Shown in pieces: positions 21,131 through 32,040 of a stretch of 64,000 bases of DNA; the first letter of the stretch is position 1; every line of letters begins with the position of its first letter. The notes under the pieces were generated by a model. The model searched no databases, had not been told where the DNA came from, and saw only the letters and a list, made by a program, of their open reading frames with translations. The stretch covers positions 1,564,501 through 1,628,500 of the forward strand of contig JBBBDQ010001186.1 in NCBI GenBank assembly GCA_037127315.1, read 5' to 3'. The position numbers and the translations under genes were made by a program. This DNA is from Ascarosepion bandense. Lineage: Eukaryota; Mollusca; Cephalopoda; Sepiida; Sepiidae.

Positions 21131-21798
21131 ATAATTTGTATGCTGCTATTGTGGTGAAATAAGACCAAATAATTCCAACCTACCTGTGGCTAAGAGGCAA
21201 TGATGTCCTGCCTACCTGGTTGAACCCACCATTTGCAATTTAGGTAAAGTGCATGCATGGTTCTAATACTTTAAAACTATCACTAATTTACATGCATGGT
21301 CAAAAACTTGTATTAAAGATGATCTGCACAGATGAGCAGGTGGAAGATCTACAGAACACGATCTATGCTAGGTGTGACTATCAACTACAAACTATTTTGG
21401 CAGATTGAAATTCTTCCATTTCATCATGGAAAAAATATTTGACTATTGAATAATTCCAGAGTTTGGTATTACTGTTATGGACAAACCAGTTATACAATGG
21501 ATTCAATGTGTCAAGATATGTCACTTTTGCAAGAGAATGAATGTTAAGTGAATATTGCCACTGTGCCAGCCAGATGGTGCTCTCATTGTATCCCAGTAAC
21601 TAGACAGAAGATGATTTTGCAGCACATCAAATGAGCCCTAATACCTGCTTATTATCCAGACTTGTTCATCACATGAAAGAGAATATCTAGCAGATTTGCA
21701 ATGACTTGATCTGCTTGTTGGAGATCAGTGGATGGCAGGCAGATTAGTTGACTTTTCCAGGTGTCATCAAGAGTGGATGCCATGACACTGGACTAAAT

Positions 21799-22945
21799 AG
21801 AAAGTATACTTAGTTGTAGACTACAGAGAGCTTATCGCTATTGGACTTGAAGAAAGCCTATTTTCAGATTTTTATTGACAAATCATTGGTGCCATACCAA
21901 ACAGTAGTGATACAAGACAAAAGACATTATCTGATGCATTTGGGATTTGGTCTCAACACATCTCTAATAATGAAATCAATTGTTGAAGCGATATCTCAAG
22001 AGGACAAAGTGAAGAAAACAATGATCACTAACATCAACAACATCTTTATTAATGAGAGTGAAGAAAGTGACAAAGGTTTTAGGTCTTAAAGTCTGGTGGG
22101 TGGATAACACCCTGCAATGGAAGCAAGGGTATGTTGTTCCTGATATTTTTAACCCAATCATGCAACAGAATGTATTTTCTCTCTGTGGAAAACTTGTTGG
22201 ACATTTCCCTATCTGTGGTTGGTTCAGAGTGGCCGCCGGATTCATCAAACAGTGGTTGAATGCGATTTTCTATGACTGGGATGAAGAGCTTACTGATATT
22301 CTGTTGACAATGATGATACAAAAAACAATTGCTAGAGGGAAGCATAATGATCCTGTGATGGGAGAATGGTATGCTTGTAGGTCAAGCAAGCTCTCTTGCA
22401 ACTCTGGTATTCTAGGGTAGAAAATTAAGTGATGATTGACGACACATGCTGGTTGCATCCAGACAATAGCTCCCAACATATCAATTTGGTCAAGCTCAGT
22501 GTGGTAATAAAAGGTATCAATCTAGCTCTTCAATAGCAAGTAAAAGTACTTTATCTGAAAACTGACTGTTTGTACACATTGGCTTAAAAATAGCTTGAGC
22601 AGCAAGGCATAAGTGTGCACCAAGGCAGACAGAGAAATCTTGAAGAGGAGGCTTCAAATATTCTCACAGGTAAATGAGAAATTTTGACTGTCAGGAGATG
22701 TACATTAGTGAGGTCAGAACAGAGCTCTCAAGCTAACAAGGGTGCCATAAAAATTGTTCAAGGTTATGAAAAAGGGGGAAGAAATATCACTGAATCTTTG
22801 CACTGAGTCCCTGAGTGAGGGTCAGATAATGGACATTCACCAGCATAGCAGGCATCTTAGAATAAGCCTATTTGTAAACCTAACTGTAGCAAAAAGGTCA
22901 CAATTTCTTGCCTACCTAGAACTAAAACTCCAGACACTCAAATGA
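21799..22945 (+). pseudogene. BEL/Pao-like pol remnant: RT and RNase H
   Basis: Starts with LVVDYRELI, directly followed by LLDLKKAYFQIFIDKSLVPYQ (the first Asp region): the roughly 25 residues normally between these motifs are missing. Then come HLGFGLNTSLIMKSIVEAI and TNINNIFINES, where the catalytic Y-I-D-D reads N-I-N-N. After a shift it continues in frame 22052-22420: LGLKVWWVDNTLQWKQG, FSLCGKLVGHFPICGWFRVA, FIKQWLNAIFYDWDEE. RNase H traces follow (CWLHPDN, HINLVKLS, LKTDCLYT, near 22450-22580). The preceding 650 bases (21131-21798) probably include its protease region but I saw no clear motif. It differs in type from the gag upstream, so two elements are juxtaposed. Confidence 0.75.
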
Positions 22946-23249
22946 CTGCAGTAGTGAATACATAACATTTGCAGTTATGAGAATATTCCTTTGACTTAAC
23001 AGTCCCATCTAATGAATCATCTGTGGCCTATCAAAAGAGGCATAACTGTTACTTCTATAGTTTTTGTTACCATTCCTGGGATAGTTGTCCAGTACATGAG
23101 ACTACTTGCAATAGATATCCAACAAAAGACATTATGTTTGTGCATGCAAATCAAAGCCTTCCTCAAATTCAATAGTCACAAAAGTCAGTTAGCACATGCT
23201 ATGAACTCTAATGTATCAGAGAATCTCCCTACCTACATTTTACATGATC

Positions 23250-23790
23250 ATCCCCAAAAGTGCTTACTGACATGTGCCCCTGAAAGATTTGAACAGAAGG
23301 TACACTGCCTTTGGAATGAATGAATGTCTAGTTCAATACTGTAAGATTCCATTTGGTTTAACAAATAAAGCAGATAACTTTCAGATAATTAAAATGGTTA
23401 GACAAGAAAATCTGCATGGTACTTTACCATAGATTAGCAATATAACAATTATAGGACAGATACAGGAAGAAATTCCTGGATAGTGTTACTAAGCTCAATC
23501 AATGTGTTAAACTACTGTATTGAGAATGGAATAATTAAATGTGATCATGAGAGACTTCATCCCTTAAGAGAACTTTCTCTGTCCAAAAATTTTAAGTCTT
23601 TGCCAAGAGCATTTACTAAGTGGATCCATGTGTTTTCAGATAAAATTCAACCCTTAATAGAAATGTAAAAGTTTCTATTAAAAAAAAAAAACGCTGACAA
23701 GCCTTCATCCAGCTAAAGAAAAAATTAGAAAACATTACACTTCACTCAGTAGATGAAGATTTACCCTTTCAAGGTTGTTCAGAACATCCA
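23250..23790 (+). pseudogene. Gypsy RT remnant (palm and thumb/connection)
   Basis: Near 23300-23390 the strand reads AFGMNECLVQYCKIPFGLTN and KADNFQ, the gypsy palm motif (PFGLTNAPxxFQ). Then, skipping the YxDD segment, RLHPLRELSLSKNFKSLPRAF and KWIHVFSDKIQPLIEM (23540-23667) form the thumb/connection, and AFIQLKKKLENITLHSVDED (23700-23762) leads to RNase H, where it stops. Type and order fit the family of gypsy A and the nearby gags, whose palm is likewise missing. The adjoining mariner insertion begins shortly after. Confidence 0.7.
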
Positions 23791-23829
23791 TGCTGATTTT
23801 TAAGGGAAATTAAAACGCAAAATATAATT

Positions 23830-24660
23830 ATGCCGTTAAATATTTATTCAACTAAATATGAAACATTTTGTTGCACAACCTTTCTATTTTTTCTTCAATT
23901 GAAAGATTCTGTCTTCCCAGAATTTGGATGGTTTCAGGCAAAGAATTCATGAAATTGTTTTTTCTATGTCATCCAAAGAATTAACATTTTTACCATTGAG
24001 ACTATTTTGCAAGGACCTGAATAAATAAAAATGTGATGGAGCAATGTCTGGTGAATATGGTAGGTGGGATAACACATCCCAACCAAGTTGCTACAATTTT
24101 TGCTGGGTTACCAAAGAATTTGAGATCTGTCATTATCCTGAAGGAAAACAACACCTTTCCTGTTCACCAGTTCTGAGCATTTTTTTGAATTGTTGCCCTT
24201 AATTCATTCAGTTACAAGCAGTACTTCTCAGAAACTTCTTGTACAAGATTCCTTTCCAATTTCATCAGATGCACAGCATGACTCTCTAAGAATGAAGAAC
24301 TGCTTTTTGGGTGGCTAAAGTTGGCTCATGTTGCTTACCCTAGAAACTTTTTTGCTGAACATTGTTGTAAATGATCCATTTCTCATCACCTGTTTCAGTT
24401 TACTTAAAGAAGGCTCATTTTCATTGCATTTATACACCAAATTACAGATAGAAAACCTATGGAAAGGCTTAGTATTGATTTCAAGGGATCAGTCTTCTGT
24501 CACATATATAATACATGATCATGATAGTGAACAAATACTGTGTATAGCAACAAATGCTAAGTCTCACAAATGTTTTTTTTACATTGTAGCATCATTCATT
24601 TCATGGGCACACACTGCTTGACTAATGACACCTGAAGGAGGTTTGTGAGAAATAACAAAA
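23830..24660 (-). pseudogene. Mariner-family transposase, degenerate
   Basis: Minus strand. The C-terminal part reads IAPSHFYLFRSLQNSLNGKN near 24040-23990 (canonical SPDLAPSDYHLFRSL). Upstream come VVFLQDNDRSQIL near 24150-24110, the second Asp region (D-N), and GDEKWIIYNNVQQK near 24390-24350, which holds the first Asp (D-E). Frameshifts and stops break the frame. The D...D...D layout and the YSPDLAPSD-type motif place it in the mariner (IS630/Tc1) superfamily. Terminal inverted repeats were not identified. It lies directly against the gypsy RT remnant at 23790. Confidence 0.75.
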
Positions 24661-26065
24661 AATGATCTGTTTGTGAATCCAGTTGAACTTCTTGATAGTA
24701 ACCAAACTTATGCTAACCTGATGAAATCAATATGAACAAGAGTTGACAGTTTTAATTTGCGATTTGTCATAATCCAAACAAAACCAGCATCTTCCACTGC
24801 TAAACAAATTCTGGTAATACCTGGGATGGAAGACGCTATACCATGCCATGATAAAGGAGGTGACAAAATGATGGTCAGACTAGAGCAAAGGAGATCTACT
24901 TGGGTGTCAAAATCTTCTGATTGATATGGATATAGCTAAATGCTGATGTTATATTTTTCTACAAGGGAAGAATGTAACATGGATGGGTTTTTATATTTAC
25001 ACACTGACAACTGGAACCAATTAATTTCTTACTAACACTAATGACAGGATAGTAAATTTTAATTGTATAGAGCTTGGATTGTGATCGTAATTGCTTTAGT
25101 ATTCTTGTTAAATTTTTAAATGCTTGGTTAAATTTATATCAGAATGAATTACTAAAAGGGATACAAGTTCTTCAATAGGATATATTTGTGGCAAATAGGT
25201 TTTATAAAGAACAAAAAATTGTAATAAAAATAAATTTTACTGCCTATTATAAAAACATGTAAAATATGGGAAATGATGTTTTTGTGTTTGTTTCTTTTTT
25301 TATGTAAGCAGCATATCAATTGATTAAATGATAATTTAGATCCCCTGTGATACCAAACATATGAAAGCATTTATGGTACTTCATACTGATACCAACTCTT
25401 TAAGGTTGAGACACTAATCTCTTTATATATATTTGTATAATTATCAACATTTTCATAGGAATAATGTATTGAAAAATTTTGATTGCACAATTTTGGTTAT
25501 AGCAATAATAGATAATTTGTTATTAATAGTATTTATTGAAAAGGTTTACAGGAAATATTGATATTCATATAAATTATAATTGAAGATTAAAAACAGATTG
25601 AGAATATATTCATCACTTCGAATTATTTTGTTGTACACTTGTAAAATTTCTGATATTAAAACTGAGAACATATCGAAAATAGAATTAACATATATATATT
25701 TTATTTACAATGATGGGCACATTTATAATGGTCTAATATTGTCAGTACATCTCAACAGTTTTTGTGAATTAAAAAGATTCTGGTTCTTCATAGAAGAAAA
25801 TAATGTATACTAAACAACTTCAAAATAATGTCTATACAAAATGTTTTTCAAAGAGTATGGTATGAAATTGTTGTAGAAAGTTTGAAAATATAGGTTCACA
25901 AAACATGTAGGTGCAACTCCTACAGCTAGCATGCTGTCAACTGCCTCTCTGATAAAAACAGAAGTTTATAAAGTACTTGAAGTAGTATTCTATGCACCTA
26001 CAATATGAGAATAGGCTCTGCCAAACTCATTTAACTAACACCTTTCTATTTTTTATTTGTAGCTG
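24661..26065. other. AT-rich stretch without recognised gene
   Basis: The first 200 bases may include mariner flanks, but no motif is clear. The rest is AT-rich DNA with chance ORFs (25152-25370 minus, 25580-25813 plus). Confidence 0.45.
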
Positions 26066-26141
26066 AGTTTTATTTTGGTTGAATAAAGTTTAGTACTTTT
26101 CCTGTTATTTTGAGTTCAGATTTACTTTGTATCTTTATTAC
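26066..26141 (+). repeat. LTR fragment (5') of the gag-only element
   Basis: TTTGGTTGAATAAAGTTTAG onward to TTATTACA. It matches 20528-20588 at both ends and 26730-26789 over its second half. Confidence 0.6.
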
Positions 26142-26173
26142 AATTTATTCAACTAAAATGGACAACTTTTAGC

Positions 26174-26720
26174 ATGAAAGCAGAAATGCTTAGATATCAA
26201 ACCAGTGACTGCTGCTATTGGCAAACTATTCTACTTAACTGTATAGATGATTTCCAGGATAGGATACCAAAGAAATACAGGGCCCTCCTGAGTCGTAGAA
26301 GTTCCAGAGTCTTTGAATATATCGAAGGATGTACAGACTTTGATGTGGCCATAAAAAAAATGGATGCCATATATATTAAAATACCTAATGGGGTGTTTGC
26401 AAGACATTTTTTGTCTACGAGACAACAGAGTCCAGAAGAGTCATTGGAGGTATTTTTCAGAGAATTAGAAAAACTGAAAAAAAAACTGTAATTTCAGCAT
26501 TCATACTACTGAGGAATGCAGTAATGAAGCTATACGCGATGCCTTCACTTATGGCTTAAGTTCATGTTCCATCCTACATAGACTATTAGAAAACAAAAAA
26601 TTAGACTTACAGCTTACATGCAAACTTCTGCTCTAGATTTAGTACAACAAAATAATAAGTTGTATACTATTGCAGAAGCTCAAATGGCAGCATTAGTCAA
26701 ACCTAAAGAACTACATTGGA
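26174..26720 (+). pseudogene. Gypsy gag (capsid region)
   Basis: An open frame of 105 codons (26174-26491) contains DRIPKKYRALLSRRSSRVFE, YIEGCTDFDVAIKKMD, IYIKIPNGVFARHFLST and QQSPEESLEVFFRELEKL. It is interrupted at a run of A residues and goes on in another frame with EECSNEAIRDAFTYGLSS and RLLENKKLDLQ. These are the same blocks as in the gags at 20.8 kb and in gypsy A. No zinc knuckle follows before the LTR copy at 26730, consistent with deletion. Confidence 0.8.
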
Positions 26721-26729
26721 GTCAAAAAT

Positions 26730-26789
26730 GAGTCTTTAACTTTTCTGCCTGTTGCTCTGAGTTCAGATTTACTTTATATCTATATTACA
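26730..26789 (+). repeat. LTR fragment (3') of the gag-only element
   Basis: Direct repeat of 26090-26141 (shared GAGTTCAGATTTACTTT and the TTACA end), 580 bases downstream of it. Confidence 0.6.
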
Positions 26790-27049
26790 GTACTTAAAAT
26801 TCACTGTGGAAAAAATGTGCATATGTATACATTGTTTGAGTAGGTAATCTTTTTTGACAGTAGCAATCTGATGCAAGAGTGTTTTGATTGATAAGGTAAG
26901 ATACTATTTTTCTTCTTCACACATTCTCCTGATCACATGACAGATATGACAACCTGGCATAGACCTTTTTAATTCTGATGTTTTATTATAGAGGGACAAT
27001 ATTAACCTCATTTTCTGAGGAATCATTCAAAAGATATGCACAGTTTACT

Positions 27050-27425
27050 ACTAGTGTAGCCCATGATGAAAGAATTTTTCAAGTGGTGCAGTATTCCAAT
27101 AATTAGAATTTTGTGTAAGCTGCTGATACCATTGATATAGCCCATGTGTTATCTCGATATGCATAAGTTGTATGGAGCTGTACACTGTCTCCAACTTTGT
27201 ACAGCATGCGCTCTTTGTGATGTTCTGATAAAGTACTTGTATCAATTCTCTTAACCCTGAATTAGTAGTAGTGGATCATATTAGTAGGCACAGTAAGATG
27301 TGAGGTGTGATACTGACTCACTGCATTGCCTTCATTATTGCGTATTGTTTCTTAGTGGCTATTCTTTGAACACTTTGATAGCATCTCTCAACTATACCAT
27401 TGCCTGTGGGGATGTACACTTATCA
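27050..27425 (-). pseudogene. BEL/Pao-like integrase C-terminal fragment
   Basis: On the minus strand: PTGNGIVERCYQSVQRIATK (near 27415-27355) includes the catalytic Glu region (N-G-x-V-E-R). Then come PTNMIHYY and, after a shift, FRVKRIDTSTL, EHHKERMLYKVGDSVQLHT (near 27200-27150) and DNTWAISMVS, typical of the integrase C-terminal domain of the pol family found at 21.8 and 61 kb. The start of integrase is absent: plus-strand LINE copy 4 begins within 20 bases of this end. Confidence 0.6.
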
Positions 27426-27439
27426 AAAATATTATTGGT

Positions 27440-27791
27440 TTCCCCACTCCACTAAATTGTGAAACCAATAAAATGTAAATGCAAATTCTACTCCAGCAGC
27501 TTCTTTTCTCGCATTTCCCGCCTGTGGAATTCCCTTCCGTTTATTTGCTTCCCCGACAGCTACAACCTCCAAGAATTTAAATGTAAAGTCAATAGTCTTC
27601 TCCTATCTCACTAACCTGCATCCTTTCTCTGTCCACTCCGTTCTCATCAGTATTCTCATCCTTCTCTTACCTACTTCCTAACACTCTCTATAACCTGTTA
27701 CTTTTTCTCACAATTTTCCTTTGATGTAACCCCCTGACAACAGTGGCATTAAAATGCCTTGTTTGGGGCAAAATAATTTAAAAAAAAAAAC
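27440..27791 (+). mobile_element. Jockey/CR1-like LINE, 3' fragment (copy 4)
   Basis: The last codons of the RT protein are readable: VKPIKCKCKFYSSSFFSRIS-like, SRLWNSLPF and DSYNLQEFKCKVN near 27470-27600. The 3' UTR with AACCCCCTGACAACAGTGGC, TGCCTTGTTTGGGGC and a poly-A tail (27781-27790) follows. It is 5'-truncated and lies against the integrase remnant. Confidence 0.85.
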
Positions 27792-29430
27792 CTTGTCTAA
27801 ATAGTGTCATTACCTGTGAGGTATTATACTGGTGGATGTTGGTCATAAAAAAAGGGACCTCTAATTGGTGGATGACACTTGTTAAAGTCTTTAGTGTTAA
27901 GTAATGTCTGCCATTATAATGGGTATTAATCATTCTTAATTAATTTTGTTGGGTCAGTTGATTGGCTCTCTTTGTATTCTCTCACAACTGCCTTTCATAC
28001 CACAAGATGAATGCACTTCACAATGTACATTTGATTTTAGAATTTCTATTTTTGCAATGTACGCTCTTTTTTTTCTTTGATCCACCATTTTCTTCACAGG
28101 AGTACATTTATTCTGGTTTGAAGACTAAGTATTATGATAATGTTAGGTAAGCCAAATATTTAATGAAAGTTTATATCAACACTAGAATCAGTTGTTCAAC
28201 TCAGCATATATATTGTTAAGAAAGATGTCATAGGTTAGCAAAGTGGAGTCACATGGTCTGATGTTCCTATCAGAGAAAGGTTTTCTTGCTTACCCTTGTT
28301 GCTGCTCTGGTCAGAAGTTAAAGAAGTGAGAATGTTGGGATTGTCTTTCCTTGCATATGTTTTGAAAATATACAGGAAATATGTTATTTCAGAGCAAATA
28401 ACTTTTACCTAACAGTACTCCATGTTAAGTTAGTGCATTCATCTGAAAGGTGAGAAAATTCTTATGTTTTGAAAAAAAAACAAAAAACTGTAAAGGAATA
28501 AAGTGTTCATTTTATTTTGTGTGTGTGTCTGTGTATTTTCATTAAGAGAACAAACATTGGTGAACATAATTTTAATATATGTGGCTGACACTTTGCTGAT
28601 GGCAGACTTAAAAAAGAAACTGGAAGGACTTTTAGTATGTATATGAAATTAGTCTTATTTTCAATATATCTAAAAAAGATTATAAATACATAAAGAGCTT
28701 AACAAAACAAAAAAATGGTACTGAATTTACCTTGGTAGCTCAATGAGCAACCAAGTTTTGAGCATTCAAATTTTCTCAGAACTTTGTCTCATGTGGTATC
28801 AGGCCAGAAGCAAATTTTAAGTGTGTAACTGAAAATGCAGGCTTGAAACAAGTGGAAATCATAAATGTAATGTCATAAAAGTAGTCTTGAAATAAAAGAA
28901 AGATAATACTAATGGAATCAATAATTATTAAATCTGACCAATCTAAACTTTGAAAAGAATTGCATTCTCAAAAATGAGTTAAAAAATGACACGGAAGAGT
29001 AATTCTGACTACTCATATAAATTTCATTTCAACAGTTAATGCCTTGCACTTACTTGTTTTGATTCATAGCGCAACAGAGATGAAGCTATATTTTTAGTGG
29101 TATATCAATAGAAGTCTAATATTTACACCATGTAAAAACATCCAAAAGTGCAAATTGGCAGTAAGGTAAAAACAGATCAAATGTATATAATCCTGAACTT
29201 GCCATAAAACAAAGTATTTCTTGAAACCTGAAACTTTGGAACTATATTAGATTTACATTTTGAAAATTACTTAATTACATATTGATTTTTTTATGAACCC
29301 ATGTGCCAGTGTTAAGCTAAAACATATATCAGGTTCATCTTTTATTTTATTCTTATAAATGCTATCCATGATATCTGACTATATAACTATCAACAAAAGG
29401 AACATAGGAAGAGATTCTTGACATAATGTA
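27792..29430. other. AT-rich stretch without recognised gene
   Basis: No convincing coding or repeat sequence. A 62-codon ORF at 27962-28150 has no recognisable features. Confidence 0.5.
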
Positions 29431-29439
29431 AAAAAGACA

Positions 29440-29900
29440 GTAAGCAATGCCAAGACATGGAATGGAATACAGGAAACTATACAAGGAAATAAGAAGCAAA
29501 TGCAGACAGGCTAAAGAAAAATGACTCAGCAACAAATGTGCAGAAATAGAGAGATTAAGCATGCCAAATAAAGGAGATATGTGTAATGAAAAAATAAAAG
29601 AATTCACAGGACAAAAGATATACTCAACAACAGGATATACAAGATCAAAGGATGGATTGTTCATATTAGAGAAAGACAAAATACTTCAGCAATGGGACGA
29701 GTATATTGGAGATTTCTTCCATGACAGGGGAAAGTAGCACAAGACATATTTGATGGGCTTGAGCAAATGGATTGCGGAGTGGGATTTGGGAGAGATACCA
29801 AGAGGATAAATACTAAGAGCAATAAGAGACAGAGGCAAGTGGAAGTCCATGATCACTTATGACCTGAAGGGACATGGCACAAGAAGATCAATGATACCAT
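29440..29900 (+). mobile_element. RTE-like LINE, internally deleted fragment
   Basis: Two parts of one LINE ORF joined. First, the linker between endonuclease and RT: YRKLYKEIRSKCRQAKEKWL, AEIERLSMPNKGDMCNEKIK, YTRSKDGLFILEKDKILQQW and DEYIGDFFHD (29470-29730). The strand then jumps to the extreme C-terminus: KTYLMGLSKWIAEW and GKWKSMITYDLKGHGT (29740-29880), matching 58250-58400. The whole RT domain is missing between them, at about 29730. Hydrophobic ORFs on the opposite strand here are shadows. Confidence 0.7.
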
Positions 29901-29929
29901 ATTTTTAAAAGAAAATATAAATTTTCAAT

Positions 29930-30545
29930 TTCATCTCCCGATGCAAAGAATTAGAGAAAATATTTCCAGCCATAAATGTAAATGAAGTGATGATTAAGAG
30001 AAAAACTGGACAGTTTTATAAAGAAATGTTTGATGGACAAATGTGAAAGTGTGAAATTTAAAGAAGTGTCTGTGTACTATTTTAAAAACAAGGAATTTAT
30101 TAGTTTTGAAGACCCTTTTGTCCAACATCTCATCAGGAGAAAAAACATTGAAAAATGAATTAAACCAAAAGAACAGTAACAACGAAAATGAAGAACAAAA
30201 AAGAGGGAAACACGATAAAATAAATAAACATATAAATATATATACTTATAACCAGGGGAGGGGAATTCATGTGTAAATAATTAGCAAGGGACAATTAAAA
30301 TAAAATATGCCTCAACAAATTCAGAGACTTTGCAAAATCCTTCTGCTGGCAGGGAGAAGGTTTCTGTAATGATAACGAACATCTTTGAATGTAATCTACT
30401 TGATCAAGTAAAATGACACCAGTGCTTTTATCTGGTTTACAGATATAAATATCAGTATTAGATTTTAAAGACTTAATAGTCTTAAAACGAGTTTTTGACC
30501 AAACAAAATCAACTGAAAAAGATGAAAATTTACAGTAATTTTTAG
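29930..30545 (-). mobile_element. Possible Penelope-like element fragment
   Basis: The minus strand near 30530-30390 reads FVWSKTRFKTIKSLKSNTDI, followed by ICKPDKSTGVILLDQVDYIQ. This strongly resembles the N-terminal RT region of Penelope-like elements (usual form: I-x-x-P-D-K-G-x-x-V-V-I-L-x-x-x-D-Y). No palm or GIY-YIG nuclease follows; an AT-rich 3' region does. In that region CTGATGAG (minus strand, near 30128) and a later CAAAAC could be a decayed hammerhead ribozyme core, which such elements often carry, but the stem is not convincing. The fragment is short, so the identity is provisional. Confidence 0.45.
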
Positions 30546-30729
30546 CAACATGGTTTTGCAGTTATTTTTCATAACCACAACTAACACCCCTGAAGATGAT
30601 CTCAGAAGGAGATTGAAAGTACTTGGGAACACTGATAAATTCATCTGTCAAAGTTACAGCTCGTTTCTTACATCTTTCAATTATTATACACGAAAGATTA
30701 TCTGTGAGTATGAACGGATTTTAATACAT

Positions 30730-30753
30730 TATATATATATATATATATATATA
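30730..30753. repeat. (AT)n microsatellite
   Basis: Twelve AT units between non-coding flanks. Confidence 0.9.
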
Positions 30754-30759
30754 GTTTGT

Positions 30760-31480
30760 ATATTTATTTTTTATCATATGAATTCTGTTTAAATTCTTTT
30801 CATTTCAGCTGAGCAGAAAGTGATTTGAGTGTGACATTTTAGACAATTTACAAGTAATAAGAGTACTTTTTACAGTTTTAAAGAAGATATAAGAAAACTA
30901 TTTAAACTGTAATATCCAGTCTAATTTCAAATGGAATTCAGCTGGTAATATTCATTCACTTGGTAAGCAATTCAAATTTTGATGTGTGGAACCCAATGTT
31001 CTACATAAAATGAATGATTTTGATTTGCTTGCAGTTGTTGTATGGGTAGAGATCTGAAACCATAAATTTGAAAAAATTTGAAAAGGTGTATTTTTTGGTC
31101 ATTCCCCTTGGTTTGATATTTTTTTTTTGTTTGTTTTTTAACAAAGTTTTTGACATAAAATTTTGTACCTGATTGTGTCAGTACACTGACCACATGAGGA
31201 CTGTTTTTGATACAATTTTTTTACAGGATTACATATTTTGTAGAAATTCTTTTTTTTTCTCTGTGACATTCTTTCATTCCCCCAACCTTGTTCAAAATTG
31301 ATGCAGATTATATTGGAAAGGCTGTTAATTGTTTTTTTTTTTTTTTTCAAACCCCTGAAAAAGGGGACCATGAACAAAATGATTTGGAAGAGCTGGTAAA
31401 GACACCCCCAAAACAATGGAACTAAGAGAGAAAATACTGAGACTGACAAGATTCAAGAAGAGAAAAGCTCAACCTCATCC
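30760..31480. other. AT-rich stretch without recognised gene
   Basis: Contains a T/A homopolymer-rich segment (31118-31350) and nothing coding that I recognise. Confidence 0.5.
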
Positions 31481-31699
31481 ACAGGCAAGCCTATGTAAGA
31501 CCCATCCCCTTTTGTATCATAGATGTAGAGGAGTTTGTTAAACATGTGAAAGAATGTGCACATCTGGTTACACCAGGAAGATTAATTGTCATATCTCTTA
31601 ATTAAAAGAAGTAGCAGACAGAATTATTTCAGTTTTTATTGTAGACAAAAGGCTAAACATAATCATAAAAACTTCCAAGGATTATGTCGTCAAGTTAGT

Positions 31700-32040
31700 G
31701 GCTAATTAATATGGGGATCAAGATCCAACAAATTGTAAAAGCAAAAGACTTTTCTATGCAGAATATGTTTATGCATACTAAAGATGTTTCACTAACTAAA
31801 CTAGACCTTCAGAACAAAAAAATCATAATCAGTGGATACCAGAGTCAGCACAGGACAAGAATAACTGTTCATGAAGTTTTAATCTTCATTTCAGGACATC
31901 AAGTGAGTACTTTCTTATTACAATTTCAAGAAATTGTAGAGTTAAACCCTGATAGGAAAATGGGAGAGTGGTGATTTCACCTTATGGTGGATCACAAATC
32001 TTTTTGTAGTGAACTACTGCAGAGGGAAAAGAGTCCCAGG
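31700..32040 (+). pseudogene. Probable ORF1 remnant of the Tx1-like LINE
   Basis: The 87-codon frame 31711-31974 reads LQNKKIIISGYQSQHRTRIT, VHEVLIFISGHQVSTFLLQF and EIVELNPDRKMGEW, then continues past a stop with FHLMVDHKSF. This has the shape of the ORF1 nucleic-acid-binding proteins of Tx1-type LINEs (RRM-like block: G...T.V.V..VP.F......F..FG.I......). The usual C-terminal CCHC fingers were not seen because other sequence intervenes. Weak similarity only, by eye. Confidence 0.35.

Larger units (their letters stand above)
26066..26789 (+). mobile_element. Short LTR-gag-LTR gypsy derivative
   Basis: About 720 bp: an LTR end (26066-26141), ATTTATTCAACTAAAA as internal start, a gag fragment, then a second copy of the LTR end (26730-26789). 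The two LTR pieces share TTGAGTTCAGATTTACTTT/CTGAGTTCAGATTTACTTT and end TTACA. Everything between gag and the 3' LTR (protease, RT, RNase H, integrase) is missing. This suggests one internal deletion, giving a non-autonomous element. The 3' LTR copy is shorter than the 5' one, so it may have been trimmed. Confidence 0.65.

Noticed and set aside
22079..22479. Minus-strand ORFs of 69-90 codons
   Set aside because: Antisense shadows of the BEL-like pol (SLCGKLVGHFPICGW and neighbours on the plus strand).
29362..29679. 105-codon minus-strand hydrophobic ORF that could pass for a membrane protein
   Set aside because: The plus strand of the same bases reads as the RTE-like LINE linker; A-rich coding read backward gives Phe/Leu/Ser-rich hydrophobic peptides.
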